Source: Leeuwenhoekiella marinoflava DSM 3653 (GTDB taxonomy: Bacteria; Bacteroidota; Bacteroidia; Flavobacteriales; Flavobacteriaceae). Taken from it: a stretch of 64,000 nucleotides of DNA. The stretch covers positions 62,001-126,000 of the forward strand of contig NZ_FQUN01000015.1 in assembly GCF_900129005.1 (NCBI RefSeq). The letters are read 5' to 3'. Below, in pieces: positions 26,246 through 34,612 of this stretch (position 1 is its first letter; each line of letters opens with the position of its first letter). The notes beneath the pieces are model-generated. The model saw nothing but the letters and a program-made list of their open reading frames with translations, did not search any database and was not told where the DNA came from. The position numbers and the translations under genes are program-made.

Positions 26246-28963
26246 TTAAAGACGTTGATCTGGCGTGCGGCGTTGCTCATACTTAAGATCGCTCAATACG
26301 CTAGATTTGATACCTATAAAGAAGTTCCAAGAAGCGTAAGTCCCAAAGGGTGTCCACGCAAAAGTCATGTTGAAACTCTCCAAATCTCTGGCAAATCTTA
26401 ATTGTGTAGGCGTGAATTTTCCGGTAGTTAAATCTATACCCGAAGAAGCTCCTACAAACCATTTTTCACCCAGTTCTACATCTCCGCTAAAATTTAAGGC
26501 GTGAGAAGTTATAAGGTCTTGCCGTGTCGCATTACCATAATTCACATTATAGTTTACACGTAAATTCCACGGAATGGTGTAATTGTAGAGTTTTTGCTTT
26601 TCATCAGGATCTTCGTCTGCACCTTCGGTATCGTTAAATTTATTCTGAAGCTGCCTGCTGTCTTCACCTAATAAGTTATCCCGCCTACCACCATTTCGTG
26701 CGGTTTGGGTGTTTTCACCTTCTACATCATCATTTTCTTTACCAAAACTTTTACTGCTGAACGAATAACCAAAGTTCGCACTGGCATTAGTAAGCCTAAA
26801 GAGGCTTCCGCCATTGGCGATATTGAGTTTGTCGATGCGCTTATTATTATTATTCAAAGCATAAGGATCTAGCGTCATATTGAAATTAACGCTCAGTTTG
26901 CTCTGAATAATCGGAATAGTACCTCTTACAGAAACCGGACTCAACCTTAAACTATCTGCCAGAAAATTGTAGTTTGTAGAAATAGCTAGATTGCTAATCA
27001 AATCAATCTTTTTAGGCTCTATGGCGGTACTGTCTTTATCACGCACTTTAGCTTCAAGCGTGTTGTTTATACTAAAACTGATACCACTAGAACTGAAATT
27101 ACTGGGGGCTCCATAAAAACCACCTTCAAAACGAGAATACGTTACCTCACGCGTCAAGTCGCCGTTAGGGTCATCTAACTCTGGAGCAAGATAGGTATCA
27201 TAATACTGATCAAATGCCGGATTGTAATTAAAAGAAACCGAAGGTTTCATAGTGTGACGTATGGCTTGAATTTTTTTATCATCTCCAAAGTTAGCCTGGC
27301 CGTATACCGTAGTGCCTAAACTAGTACTGAAATTATAGGTTCTAAATGAGTCAAAGCCTTTAACGGTGTCGCGTACAACTTCACGAAGATTAGGGTCGTA
27401 ACCTTGATTTATAGTTTCAAAGACCCAACTTTCTTGATAGTTAGTGCTTGCAGATACACTAAAATGTTTAAATAATTTAAAGTTGGTCGTAATTGGGATG
27501 CTATGGCGTATTCCCAATTCTGCATCTCTAAACATTTGTGCAGTAAAAAACAAACTGTCTGTCGTTTCAAAACGATTTTCACCGCTACCGCTGTAGTTAA
27601 AGTTTATGTTCTGAATAAAACCTTTTTTGGAACCACTCTTTGGAGCAAAAGGATAAATACGGTCTACATTTAATTGTAAGCTCGGTAAGGTCATGTTGAT
27701 AACCTGCGTCTGTGTGTTTTGAGAATGTCTCGCGGTTAAAGCAAGATTAACCTGAGGTACTGATTGAAAGGTTTTTGAATACGAAACAGAAGAACTCAAA
27801 GTATTGGTTAATCTACTCGCTGTGTTGTCAATATTTGTAGACTGCGTAAAATAGTTACTACTACCTAAGTTAACCGATGCAGAAAATCGAGAATTAGGAC
27901 TCGCTTTAGAATCCTGACTATGCGACCACTGTATGTTGTAGGTATTCGTTTCGGCAAAGTTAGGGAGGCCCCGCTCACCATTTAAGAGTCTTTCGTAACG
28001 TATGTTTACATTACCGCTGAATTTGTATCGTTTTCTATATGAACTGCTTCCTCTTAAAGCATAACTACCATTTGTGTAATAATCACCCGTTAAGGTAAGG
28101 TCCATATAATCGTTGACGGCAAAATAGTACCCACCATTTTGTAGAAAATAGCCTCTTTCATTGGTTTGCCCAGGAGATGGCATTATAAAACCAGAAACAC
28201 TAGTCTCTTTTTCCATCGGAAAATATGAAAAAGGAACTCCTAGCGGAATAGGTACATCGTAAACAAACATGTTTACGAGCCCGGTTACAATTTTCTTTCC
28301 GGGGACAAACTTTACTTTACGAGCGTAGAAATAATATTCAGGATCGTCCTCATTTTCACTCGTGGTGAAGCGTACGTTTTTCATAAAAACGACCGAATCG
28401 TTAACCCGCTTACTCACTTCGTTTTTAATATAGAATTCCTGCTGTTGCGTACGCGAACCGTAAATAAGCGCTTTTTCGGTTTTGAAGTTGTACTTAATAG
28501 AATCGGGTTCTACGGTATTTGCTCCCTGAACGAATACAGGACTTTGTGTGTAACCTGTAGAATCTTTAATTCCTTTAGCAAAAACAGTATTCGTATTGTT
28601 GTCAACTATAATCTGACCTGCAGTTATATTGATGTCTGTGTAATTTATTTGCGCTTCGTTGTATAAATAGAGTTTATTTTCTTTTCTGTTGAATTTAGAA
28701 TAATCAGTGGCACTGTATTTGACAATATCAGTTAATGCTTCTCTGGGAGCAGCGATGCTGTCTTGTAAAGTGCTGTCTTGCTGAGATTCTGGCTCTTGTT
28801 CTGTTAATAGCGTTCCCGTAGGTTTTAAGCGGGAGTCAACGCCAGATGTGTCTGCAGGTATCTTGTTAAGTGTGCTAACCGGTAGTTCCTGAGACCATAA
28901 AGACCCACAGAATAAAAGGCTTATGCCTAAAACTAGCAGTACTGAAAGGATCTTTGTTTGCAA
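26246..28963 (-). CDS. lptD: LptD-like LPS-assembly outer-membrane protein
   Basis: This protein of 905 residues inserts lipopolysaccharide into the outer leaflet of the outer membrane. It starts with a signal peptide (MQTKILSVLLVLGISLLF, then CGSLWSQ). An OstA-like jellyroll (about residues 95-230; YSATDYSKFNRKENKLYLYNEAQINY, VFAKGIKDSTG) and a long beta barrel follow, with KKIVTGLVNMFVYDVPIPLGVPFSYFPM near the jellyroll-barrel junction, as in Bacteroidota LptD. I start at TTG 28963, not at the TTG at 29134. The extra 57 residues are not signal-like, and a -7 box lies at 29011-29018 between the two starts. The LptF/G permease in this window belongs to the same pathway. Confidence 0.88.
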   Translation of the reverse strand: MQTKILSVLLVLGISLLFCGSLWSQELPVSTLNKIPADTSGVDSRLKPTGTLLTEQEPESQQDSTLQDSIAAPREALTDIVKYSATDYSKFNRKENKLYLYNEAQINYTDINITAGQIIVDNNTNTVFAKGIKDSTGYTQSPVFVQGANTVEPDSIKYNFKTEKALIYGSRTQQQEFYIKNEVSKRVNDSVVFMKNVRFTTSENEDDPEYYFYARKVKFVPGKKIVTGLVNMFVYDVPIPLGVPFSYFPMEKETSVSGFIMPSPGQTNERGYFLQNGGYYFAVNDYMDLTLTGDYYTNGSYALRGSSSYRKRYKFSGNVNIRYERLLNGERGLPNFAETNTYNIQWSHSQDSKASPNSRFSASVNLGSSNYFTQSTNIDNTASRLTNTLSSSVSYSKTFQSVPQVNLALTARHSQNTQTQVINMTLPSLQLNVDRIYPFAPKSGSKKGFIQNINFNYSGSGENRFETTDSLFFTAQMFRDAELGIRHSIPITTNFKLFKHFSVSASTNYQESWVFETINQGYDPNLREVVRDTVKGFDSFRTYNFSTSLGTTVYGQANFGDDKKIQAIRHTMKPSVSFNYNPAFDQYYDTYLAPELDDPNGDLTREVTYSRFEGGFYGAPSNFSSSGISFSINNTLEAKVRDKDSTAIEPKKIDLISNLAISTNYNFLADSLRLSPVSVRGTIPIIQSKLSVNFNMTLDPYALNNNNKRIDKLNIANGGSLFRLTNASANFGYSFSSKSFGKENDDVEGENTQTARNGGRRDNLLGEDSRQLQNKFNDTEGADEDPDEKQKLYNYTIPWNLRVNYNVNYGNATRQDLITSHALNFSGDVELGEKWFVGASSGIDLTTGKFTPTQLRFARDLESFNMTFAWTPFGTYASWNFFIGIKSSVLSDLKYEQRRTPDQRL

Positions 28964-29010
28964 TGGGATTAATACTATTTTTGTAAATGTAAGGGCAAAA
29001 ATCAAAGTGC

Positions 29011-29018
29011 CAAAATTA
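29011..29018 (-). promoter_or_regulatory. -7 promoter box for lptD
   Basis: TAATTTTG on the minus strand fits TAnnTTTG and is 47 bases before the chosen lptD start. It lies inside the longer alternative frame and so argues against that start. No clear -33 TTG was found. Confidence 0.45.
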
Positions 29019-29192
29019 CATCTATTTTTTAGAAGCCCTAAAGTATTGCCATTAAAAATGGACGAATTAAACTCAGGGGAAAAATCTTTGATTTCAAATT
29101 CTAAAATACTATAATTTCTAAGACCTTGCTGCAAGTATACAAATCCCAGGCAGTATATAAAATAGTTAGACTTTAATTGACGTTACCCAAAT

Positions 29193-30290
29193 ATGAGAAC
29201 GACTGCAACCTATATATTAGTATTCTTTTTTATAATTCCTTCAAAAAAGGTTTTTGCCAACCTTAAATCCGATGATTTTAAGAAATTTATTGTGGTGATA
29301 GATGCCGGTCACGGCGGTCACGACCCGGGTAAAAACACAAGAAATGGTATTAAAGAAAAAGATATTGCTCTTAAAATAGCTTTATTAATAGGAGATGAAC
29401 TTCAAAAGCGAAAAGATATTGAAGTAATTTATACGCGTAAAACTGATGTTTTTATAGGCCTAGAAGAGCGCGGTCACATAGCAAACCGTGCAGGGGCAGA
29501 TTTATTTATCTCTGTTCATTGCAATGCGCATAATTCTCAAGCTTCTGGAGCAGAGTCGTATGTTTTAGGATTGCACCGTAATAAAACCAATTTTGAAGTT
29601 GCTAAGGCAGAAAACGAAGTGATCTATCTGGAGGATAATTATGAAGAGAAATATGCTCAGTATAATTTGAATTCACCAGAATCTGTAATCGGGCTTACAT
29701 TGATGCAGGAAGAATTTTTAGACCAAAGCATACAGTTGGCTAGTTATGTTCAGGATAATTTTAGACAAAAACTAAAGCGAAAAGACCGAAGTGTCAAACA
29801 AGCAGGATTTGTGGTTTTGCACCAAACCGTTATGCCTAGTATTCTTATCGAAACCGGTTTTATAACAAATAATGACGAAGGTAGATATTTGAACTCATCA
29901 AGTGGTCAAAGAGAAATAGCACACGCAATTTCTCAAGCTGTAGAAAAATATAAAGATAATGTGACGACAAATGACTTTTTGGGTATTAAAAAAGAGGTGC
30001 CTGTAGCCGAAGTGAAAGATGTGGTTGTTGATGACGCTATATTTAAAGTTCAAATAGCGGCTAGTAGTCGTAGTATAGATACTAAGCCTTATAACTTTAA
30101 AGGTCTCCGTGAGATTTCTAAAACTAAAGAGGGAAAGCTCTATAAATACTATTACGGCGACACTTCTAATTATACAGAAATAGAGCGTATGCTGCGAGAA
30201 GCTCAAGCTAAAGGTTATAAGACAGCCTATATAGTAGCCTTTAAAAACGGAATTAAGCAAAACGCTAATGATTTTATAAATAAAAGTTAG
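29193..30290 (+). CDS. N-acetylmuramoyl-L-alanine amidase with C-terminal SPOR-like domain
   Basis: This 365-residue exported enzyme cleaves the bond between MurNAc and L-alanine in peptidoglycan. A signal peptide (about residues 1-22) precedes an Amidase_3 domain: VVIDAGHGGHDPG with Zn ligand His40 (about 34-46), a Glu-bearing IKEKDIALKIALLI, SVHCNAHNSQASGAESYVLG, and the catalytic Glu in ILIETGFITNNDEG (about 223-236). The C-terminal 75 residues (FKVQIAASSRSIDTKPYNF to YKTAYIVAFKNG) resemble a SPOR domain, which binds denuded septal glycan, so a role in cell separation is likely. It is divergent from lptD. Confidence 0.9.
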   Translation: MRTTATYILVFFFIIPSKKVFANLKSDDFKKFIVVIDAGHGGHDPGKNTRNGIKEKDIALKIALLIGDELQKRKDIEVIYTRKTDVFIGLEERGHIANRAGADLFISVHCNAHNSQASGAESYVLGLHRNKTNFEVAKAENEVIYLEDNYEEKYAQYNLNSPESVIGLTLMQEEFLDQSIQLASYVQDNFRQKLKRKDRSVKQAGFVVLHQTVMPSILIETGFITNNDEGRYLNSSSGQREIAHAISQAVEKYKDNVTTNDFLGIKKEVPVAEVKDVVVDDAIFKVQIAASSRSIDTKPYNFKGLREISKTKEGKLYKYYYGDTSNYTEIERMLREAQAKGYKTAYIVAFKNGIKQNANDFINKS

Positions 30291-30318
30291 CGTGCGAAGT
30301 CCTAATAGAATTTATTCC

Positions 30319-30326
30319 TAAATTTG
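30319..30326 (+). promoter_or_regulatory. -7 promoter box for the MCE gene
   Basis: TAAATTTG fits TAnnTTTG and lies 22 bases upstream of the TTG start. No -33 TTG is seen at the ideal spacing, and the gene may also be read through from the amidase. Confidence 0.4.
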
Positions 30327-30348
30327 AGGCTCATCAAAAAAAAATACT

Positions 30349-31299
30349 TTGAACATTTCTAAAGAGGTAAAAACAGGTCTTTTAGCAGTTGTTGCTATAG
30401 CTCTGCTAGTCTTTGGCTATAGCTTTTTAAAAGGCAATAACCTATTGAGCAACGATCGTACCTATTATGCTATTTATGATAATGTAGAAGGTTTATCGCC
30501 GGGTTCTAATGTTACCATAAATGGTCTTATTGTAGGTAAAGTTTTATCTATTGATTTTGCAGATAATAAAGGAGATCTTTTAGTAACTTTTAATGTTCAG
30601 AATGATTTTCAATTTTCTAAATCTAGTAAAGCTCAGATTTATGGAGGAGGCTTAATAGGGGGTAAAAATTTATCTATTGAACCAGACTACCAATCAGGAG
30701 AAACAGCAAAATCAGGAGATACACTTGAAGGTACAATTGATGAAGGTATTTTTGAATTAGTAAATGAGCGTTTAACACCATTACAGGCTAAAGTAGAGTC
30801 TGTTATAAATAGTACAGATTCTGTTTTAACGGGGGTTTCTGATGTTTTAGATCAAAGTACTCGTAAAAATCTTAGAGAAACCATTGCGCACATTAATGAA
30901 ACTGCAACAAACTTTAAGCAGGCTTCTTATAGTCTCAATAAGCTACTTGCAGATAACGATCAGAAGTTGTCAAGAACGTTTACCAATCTTGATGAAATGT
31001 CTGCAAATTTTAATAAAGTAAGTGATAGTCTATCTAAAGTAGATGTTAATGCGTTAGTAACCAGAATGGAAAGTGTATTGGCAGATTTTGAAAGTATATC
31101 TTCTAAAATAGAACGTGGTGAAGGTACACTGGGGCAGTTTATAAATGACGACCAGATGTATAATAATCTAGAGCGTGCTACAAAACAAATGGAAGAGTTG
31201 ATGCAAGACATAAAGCTTAACCCTAAGCGTTATGTGCATTTCTCAGTTTTTGGTAAAAAACCAGGGCCTTATGAAGAGCCGCAAGATTCACTTAAATAA
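30349..31299 (+). CDS. MlaD/MCE-family lipid transport protein
   Basis: This 316-residue protein has one N-terminal membrane anchor (about residues 10-28) and one MCE domain (about 36-115; YYAIYDNVEGLSPGSNVTINGLIVGKV, then YGGGLIGGKNLSIEP). The remainder is a long helical or coiled-coil tail. MCE proteins form hexameric rings that carry phospholipids across the periplasm between the membranes. No MlaE or MlaF partner gene is next to it. The start is TTG, giving the family-like opening MNISKEVKTGLLAVVAIALL. It is 5 bases from the next gene. Confidence 0.9.
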   Translation: MNISKEVKTGLLAVVAIALLVFGYSFLKGNNLLSNDRTYYAIYDNVEGLSPGSNVTINGLIVGKVLSIDFADNKGDLLVTFNVQNDFQFSKSSKAQIYGGGLIGGKNLSIEPDYQSGETAKSGDTLEGTIDEGIFELVNERLTPLQAKVESVINSTDSVLTGVSDVLDQSTRKNLRETIAHINETATNFKQASYSLNKLLADNDQKLSRTFTNLDEMSANFNKVSDSLSKVDVNALVTRMESVLADFESISSKIERGEGTLGQFINDDQMYNNLERATKQMEELMQDIKLNPKRYVHFSVFGKKPGPYEEPQDSLK

Positions 31300-31304
31300 A
31301 ACTT

Positions 31305-32648
31305 ATGCAGTATCTGCCTAATATTTTGTTTGTAATAGCTCTTGCAGTAGGAGTTGGTTTTTTTGTACTGAATATTAAAAAACTCATCCGGAATATTAAG
31401 TTAGGTCGTGATGAAGATCGAAACGACAACAAGCCTCAACGTTGGAAGAATATGGCTAAAATTGCTCTTGGGCAATATAAGATGGTCACAAGACCGGTTT
31501 CCGGAATAGTTCACGTGCTGGTATATTTAGGTTTTGTTATTATAAATATTGAAGTGCTTGAAATCATCATTGATGGTATTTTTGGCACACATAGAATTTT
31601 TAGTTTTCTTGGAGGTTTTTACGATTTCTTAATCGCTGTTTTTGAACTATTTGCTTTACTTGTTTTAGTAGGTGTAATTATCTTTTGGATACGCCGAAAT
31701 ATTCTTCATATAAAAAGATTTCTTAATCGGGAGATGAAAGGTTGGCCAAAATTAGATGCCAATCTAATACTGTATTTTGAAGTGGTTTTAATGGTTTTGT
31801 TTTTGACCATGAACGCTGCAGACTTAACGCTTCAGACTAAAGGAGCTGAGCATTATGCAAGTGCTTCGGGCATCGTAGGATCTTTTCCTATAAGTCAGTT
31901 TATCACACCTCTATTTGAAAACCTGAGCATTTCGACCTTAATACTTATTGAACGTACGACTTGGTGGGTCCATATTTTAGGAATCTTAGTATTCCTTAAT
32001 TATCTATATTATTCAAAGCACCTACATATTTTATTAGCTTTTCCTAATACGTATTTTGCACGTTTAAAACCACAGGGTCAGTTTGATAATTTAGAAGCTG
32101 TCACTAACGAGGTGAAATTGATGATGGATCCTGATGCAGATCCATATGCAATGCCAGACGAAGGTGCCGAAGATGAGGTGCCAGCAAAGTTTGGAGCAAG
32201 TGATGCTACAGATTTAAGTTGGGTACAATTGCTCAACTCCTATACATGTACAGAGTGTGGTAGATGTACCAGTGAGTGCCCGGCAAATCAAACCGGTAAA
32301 AAATTATCGCCACGTAGAATCATGATGGCAACCCGTGATCGTATAGAAGATATCGGTAAAAACATAGATGCTAATAAGGGATTCTTTAAAGAAGATGGTA
32401 AACAATTATTAGATGATTACATTAGCCGAGAAGAATTGTGGGCTTGTACCACGTGTAACGCGTGTGTAGAAGCTTGCCCGGTAGGCATTAATCCTTTGTC
32501 TATAATTATGGATATGCGTCAATATCTTGTAATGGAGCAGAGTGCTGCGCCAACAGATTTGAATAACGCAATGACCAATATTGAAAATAATGCTGCTCCT
32601 TGGCCTTTTAATCAAATGGACAGAGCAAATTGGATTAACGAGAACTAG
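31305..32648 (+). CDS. Membrane-anchored 4Fe-4S dicluster protein (HdrC/NarI-like)
   Basis: This 447-residue electron-transfer protein has an N-terminal signal-like helix and a membrane domain of several helices (about residues 65-90, 100-130, 155-175 and 225-245), like the gamma subunit of nitrate reductases. A cytoplasmic ferredoxin-like part follows with two Cys motifs, CTECGRCTSECPANQTGK (near 314-331) and CTTCNACVEACPVGIN (near 380-395), each CxxCxxCxxxCP and each ligating one 4Fe-4S cluster. The acidic linker around 265-300 is variable. It is followed by a HAD-like gene and a CCG-domain protein, and together they look like a heterodisulfide-reductase-type module. The redox partner is unknown. 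Confidence 0.85.
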   Translation: MQYLPNILFVIALAVGVGFFVLNIKKLIRNIKLGRDEDRNDNKPQRWKNMAKIALGQYKMVTRPVSGIVHVLVYLGFVIINIEVLEIIIDGIFGTHRIFSFLGGFYDFLIAVFELFALLVLVGVIIFWIRRNILHIKRFLNREMKGWPKLDANLILYFEVVLMVLFLTMNAADLTLQTKGAEHYASASGIVGSFPISQFITPLFENLSISTLILIERTTWWVHILGILVFLNYLYYSKHLHILLAFPNTYFARLKPQGQFDNLEAVTNEVKLMMDPDADPYAMPDEGAEDEVPAKFGASDATDLSWVQLLNSYTCTECGRCTSECPANQTGKKLSPRRIMMATRDRIEDIGKNIDANKGFFKEDGKQLLDDYISREELWACTTCNACVEACPVGINPLSIIMDMRQYLVMEQSAAPTDLNNAMTNIENNAAPWPFNQMDRANWINEN

Positions 32649-32681
32649 TAACCAACCAGTAAATATTTAAATAGAGAACTC

Positions 32682-33116
32682 ATGAAAAAAGAGGAAGTAG
32701 ACAAAATGTTAAGTGAAAAACTTCAAGACGGAGAGCACGTAAGTCCTGTGCTACCTGATGGAGTTAAGAACTACCTCATTGACATAGACGGAACAATTAC
32801 TGAAGATGTTCCTAACGAAGAACCAGAGCGTATGGGAACTTGTGAACCGTTTCCTGATGCTTTGGCTACATTAAACAAGTGGTATGATGAAGGTCATATT
32901 ATTTGCTTCTTTACATCACGTACAGAAGAGCACCGTGAAGTAACCGAAAATTGGTTGAACAAACACGGCTTTAATTATCACAGCTTGCTAATGGGGAAAC
33001 CACGTGGTGGAAATTACCATTGGATTGACAATCACTTGGTAAGAGCAACCCGTTATAAAGGGAAGTTTACAGATCTTGTAGAAAAAGATGTAACTATAGA
33101 AGTGTTTAAAGACTAA
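32682..33116 (+). CDS. Small HAD-like phosphatase-fold protein
   Basis: This 144-residue protein has the HAD motif I DxDGT(I/L) as YLIDIDGTITEDVP (Asp34 and Asp36), motif II-like ICFFTSRTEEHREVTENWL, and a late Asp pair near YHWIDNHLVRATRYKG. It is therefore a probable magnesium-dependent phosphohydrolase. Similar proteins in Flavobacteriia are sometimes labelled phosphoheptose isomerase, but it lacks the SIS fold of GmhA. It lies between two iron-sulfur genes with gaps of 33 and 32 bases, so it is co-expressed with an electron-transfer module. Its substrate is unknown. Confidence 0.65.
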   Translation: MKKEEVDKMLSEKLQDGEHVSPVLPDGVKNYLIDIDGTITEDVPNEEPERMGTCEPFPDALATLNKWYDEGHIICFFTSRTEEHREVTENWLNKHGFNYHSLLMGKPRGGNYHWIDNHLVRATRYKGKFTDLVEKDVTIEVFKD

Positions 33117-33148
33117 GTTTTAAACACTAACGCATAAAACAATTATCT

Positions 33149-33940
33149 ATGGCAGAAGCTATCAAAGTACCTACGATGGCAGAATATATGGCGCAGGGCA
33201 AATCTCCAGAAGTTTTATTTTGGGTGGGTTGCGCCGGAAGTTTTGACGATCGTGCAAAAAAAATCACTAAGGCATTTGTTAAGTTATTAGCAAAAGCAGA
33301 GGTGGATTTTGCGGTTTTGGGTACCGAAGAAAGCTGTACCGGTGATCCGGCAAAACGCGCAGGTAATGAGTTTTTATTTCAGATGCAGGCGGTCACTAAT
33401 ATCGAAGTACTTAATGCGTATGAGGTAAAAAAGATTGTTACAGCGTGCCCACATTGTTTCAATACGATTGCTAATGAATATCCCGGTTTGGGAGGAAATT
33501 ACGAGGTTCTGCATCATACCCAATTCTTAAAATCCTTAATCGATGAAGGTCGTTTAACGGTAGAGGGAGGTAAGTTTAAAGGGAAACGTATAACCTTCCA
33601 TGATCCGTGTTATTTAGCACGAGCTAATCGTATTTATGAGGCGCCTCGAGATTTGTTGAAAAAGCTCGAGGTAGAACTTATAGAAATGAAACGTTGCAAA
33701 ACTAAAGGTTTTTGTTGTGGTGCAGGTGGGGCTCAAATGTTTAAAGAGCCAGAGCCGGGTACTAAAGATGTGAACATCGAGCGTACCGAAGAAGCATTAG
33801 AAACAAAACCAGAAGTTATTGCAGCCGGTTGCCCGTTTTGTAACACAATGATGACAGACGGTGTCAAAAATAAAGAACAAGAAGACAAAGTTGAAGTGTT
33901 GGATATTGCAGAAATAATAGCCAGCGCAGAAGATTTATAG
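33149..33940 (+). CDS. CCG-domain (Fe-S)-binding protein, HdrB-like
   Basis: This 263-residue protein has the two cysteine-rich CCG motifs of heterodisulfide reductase subunit B. The first half reads WVGCAGSFDDRAKK ... CTGDPAKRAGNEFL ... ACPHCFNTIANEYPG, and the second HDPCYLARANRIYEAPR ... KTKGFCCGAGGAQMFKEPE ... AGCPFCNTMMTDGVKN. These bind a noncubane 4Fe-4S pair or act at a thiol/disulfide site. It completes the operon with the membrane HdrC-like protein. A role in quinone-linked redox or disulfide reduction is inferred; no catalytic dehydrogenase is adjacent. Confidence 0.88.
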   Translation: MAEAIKVPTMAEYMAQGKSPEVLFWVGCAGSFDDRAKKITKAFVKLLAKAEVDFAVLGTEESCTGDPAKRAGNEFLFQMQAVTNIEVLNAYEVKKIVTACPHCFNTIANEYPGLGGNYEVLHHTQFLKSLIDEGRLTVEGGKFKGKRITFHDPCYLARANRIYEAPRDLLKKLEVELIEMKRCKTKGFCCGAGGAQMFKEPEPGTKDVNIERTEEALETKPEVIAAGCPFCNTMMTDGVKNKEQEDKVEVLDIAEIIASAEDL

Positions 33941-33961
33941 CTAAAATTTAATTTAAAGTAT

Positions 33962-33992
33962 AAAAGCCATCTTAATTAGGGTGGCTTTTTTT
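33962..33992 (+). terminator. Terminator after the Fe-S operon
   Basis: An AAAAGCCATC/GGTGGCTTTT stem with a T-G wobble and an 8-base loop is followed by a T tract. Confidence 0.75.
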
Positions 33993-34086
33993 ATGCTCTT
34001 CTAATTTATCGCATATTCTTAGATATAAAGATTTGATTTTAGAGCCTTTTAACAGTATCTTTTTTAAAGGCGGACTTTATATACCT

Positions 34087-34094
34087 TAAGTTTG
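34087..34094 (+). promoter_or_regulatory. -7 promoter box
   Basis: TAAGTTTG fits TAnnTTTG and lies 24 bases before the start of the gene at 34119. The -33 element is not obvious. Confidence 0.45.
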
Positions 34095-34118
34095 CGAGAC
34101 TAAATTTCTCTTAACTTT

Positions 34119-34604
34119 ATGTTGACTCCTTTTAAAGAATTACCGGATAATTCACGCTTATGGATTTACCAAAGCGATCGTAAATTTTCAGAAGAAGAAC
34201 TTCTGAAACTTCAAGAATATTTAATTGCATTTCTAGAAAAGTGGACGGCTCACGGAGCAAGTCTTAACGCAGGTTTTGAAATAAAATATGAACGTTTTAT
34301 AGCTATAGCTCTAGATCAAAGCACCAGCTCAGCGAGTGGCTGTTCTATAGATGCCCAAGTACATTTTATACAAGAATTGGAGAAAGAGTTTGAGATTTCT
34401 CTCCTTGATAAAATGAACGTGACTTATATTCAAAACGACCGACTACACTTTAAACCACTTGCAGATTTTAAAAAGATGGCAAAAGATGGTGCTGTGGGTA
34501 AAAATACCACTGTTTTCAATAATTTAGTAAACACTAAAGAAGAATACTTAGAACATTGGGAAGTGCCTGCAATAGAAAGCTGGCATAGCCGTTTCTTTAA
34601 ATAA
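34119..34604 (+). CDS. Conserved flavobacterial protein (often mislabelled ABC transporter ATPase)
   Basis: This 161-residue soluble protein opens MLTPFKELPDNSRLWIYQSDRKFSEEELLKLQ. Proteins of this type are sometimes labelled ABC transporter ATPase, but no Walker A, Walker B or signature motif is present. The central segment FIAIALDQSTSSASGCSIDAQVHFIQELEKEF has a conserved-looking Ser/Cys patch, but no known catalytic site is recognised. It is 8 bases upstream of the GH3/serine-hydrolase gene and shares a transcript with it. Function is unknown. Confidence 0.6.
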   Translation: MLTPFKELPDNSRLWIYQSDRKFSEEELLKLQEYLIAFLEKWTAHGASLNAGFEIKYERFIAIALDQSTSSASGCSIDAQVHFIQELEKEFEISLLDKMNVTYIQNDRLHFKPLADFKKMAKDGAVGKNTTVFNNLVNTKEEYLEHWEVPAIESWHSRFFK

Positions 34605-34612
34605 AAAGATAT

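Noticed and set aside
28964-29134. Longer N-terminus for lptD from TTG 29134
   Set aside because: The extra 57 residues do not look like a signal, and a -7 promoter box at 29011-29018 lies inside them. The shorter start gives a clean signal peptide.
32682-33116. Phosphoheptose isomerase
   Set aside because: The sequence has the DxDGT motif of HAD enzymes and no SIS-domain features of GmhA.
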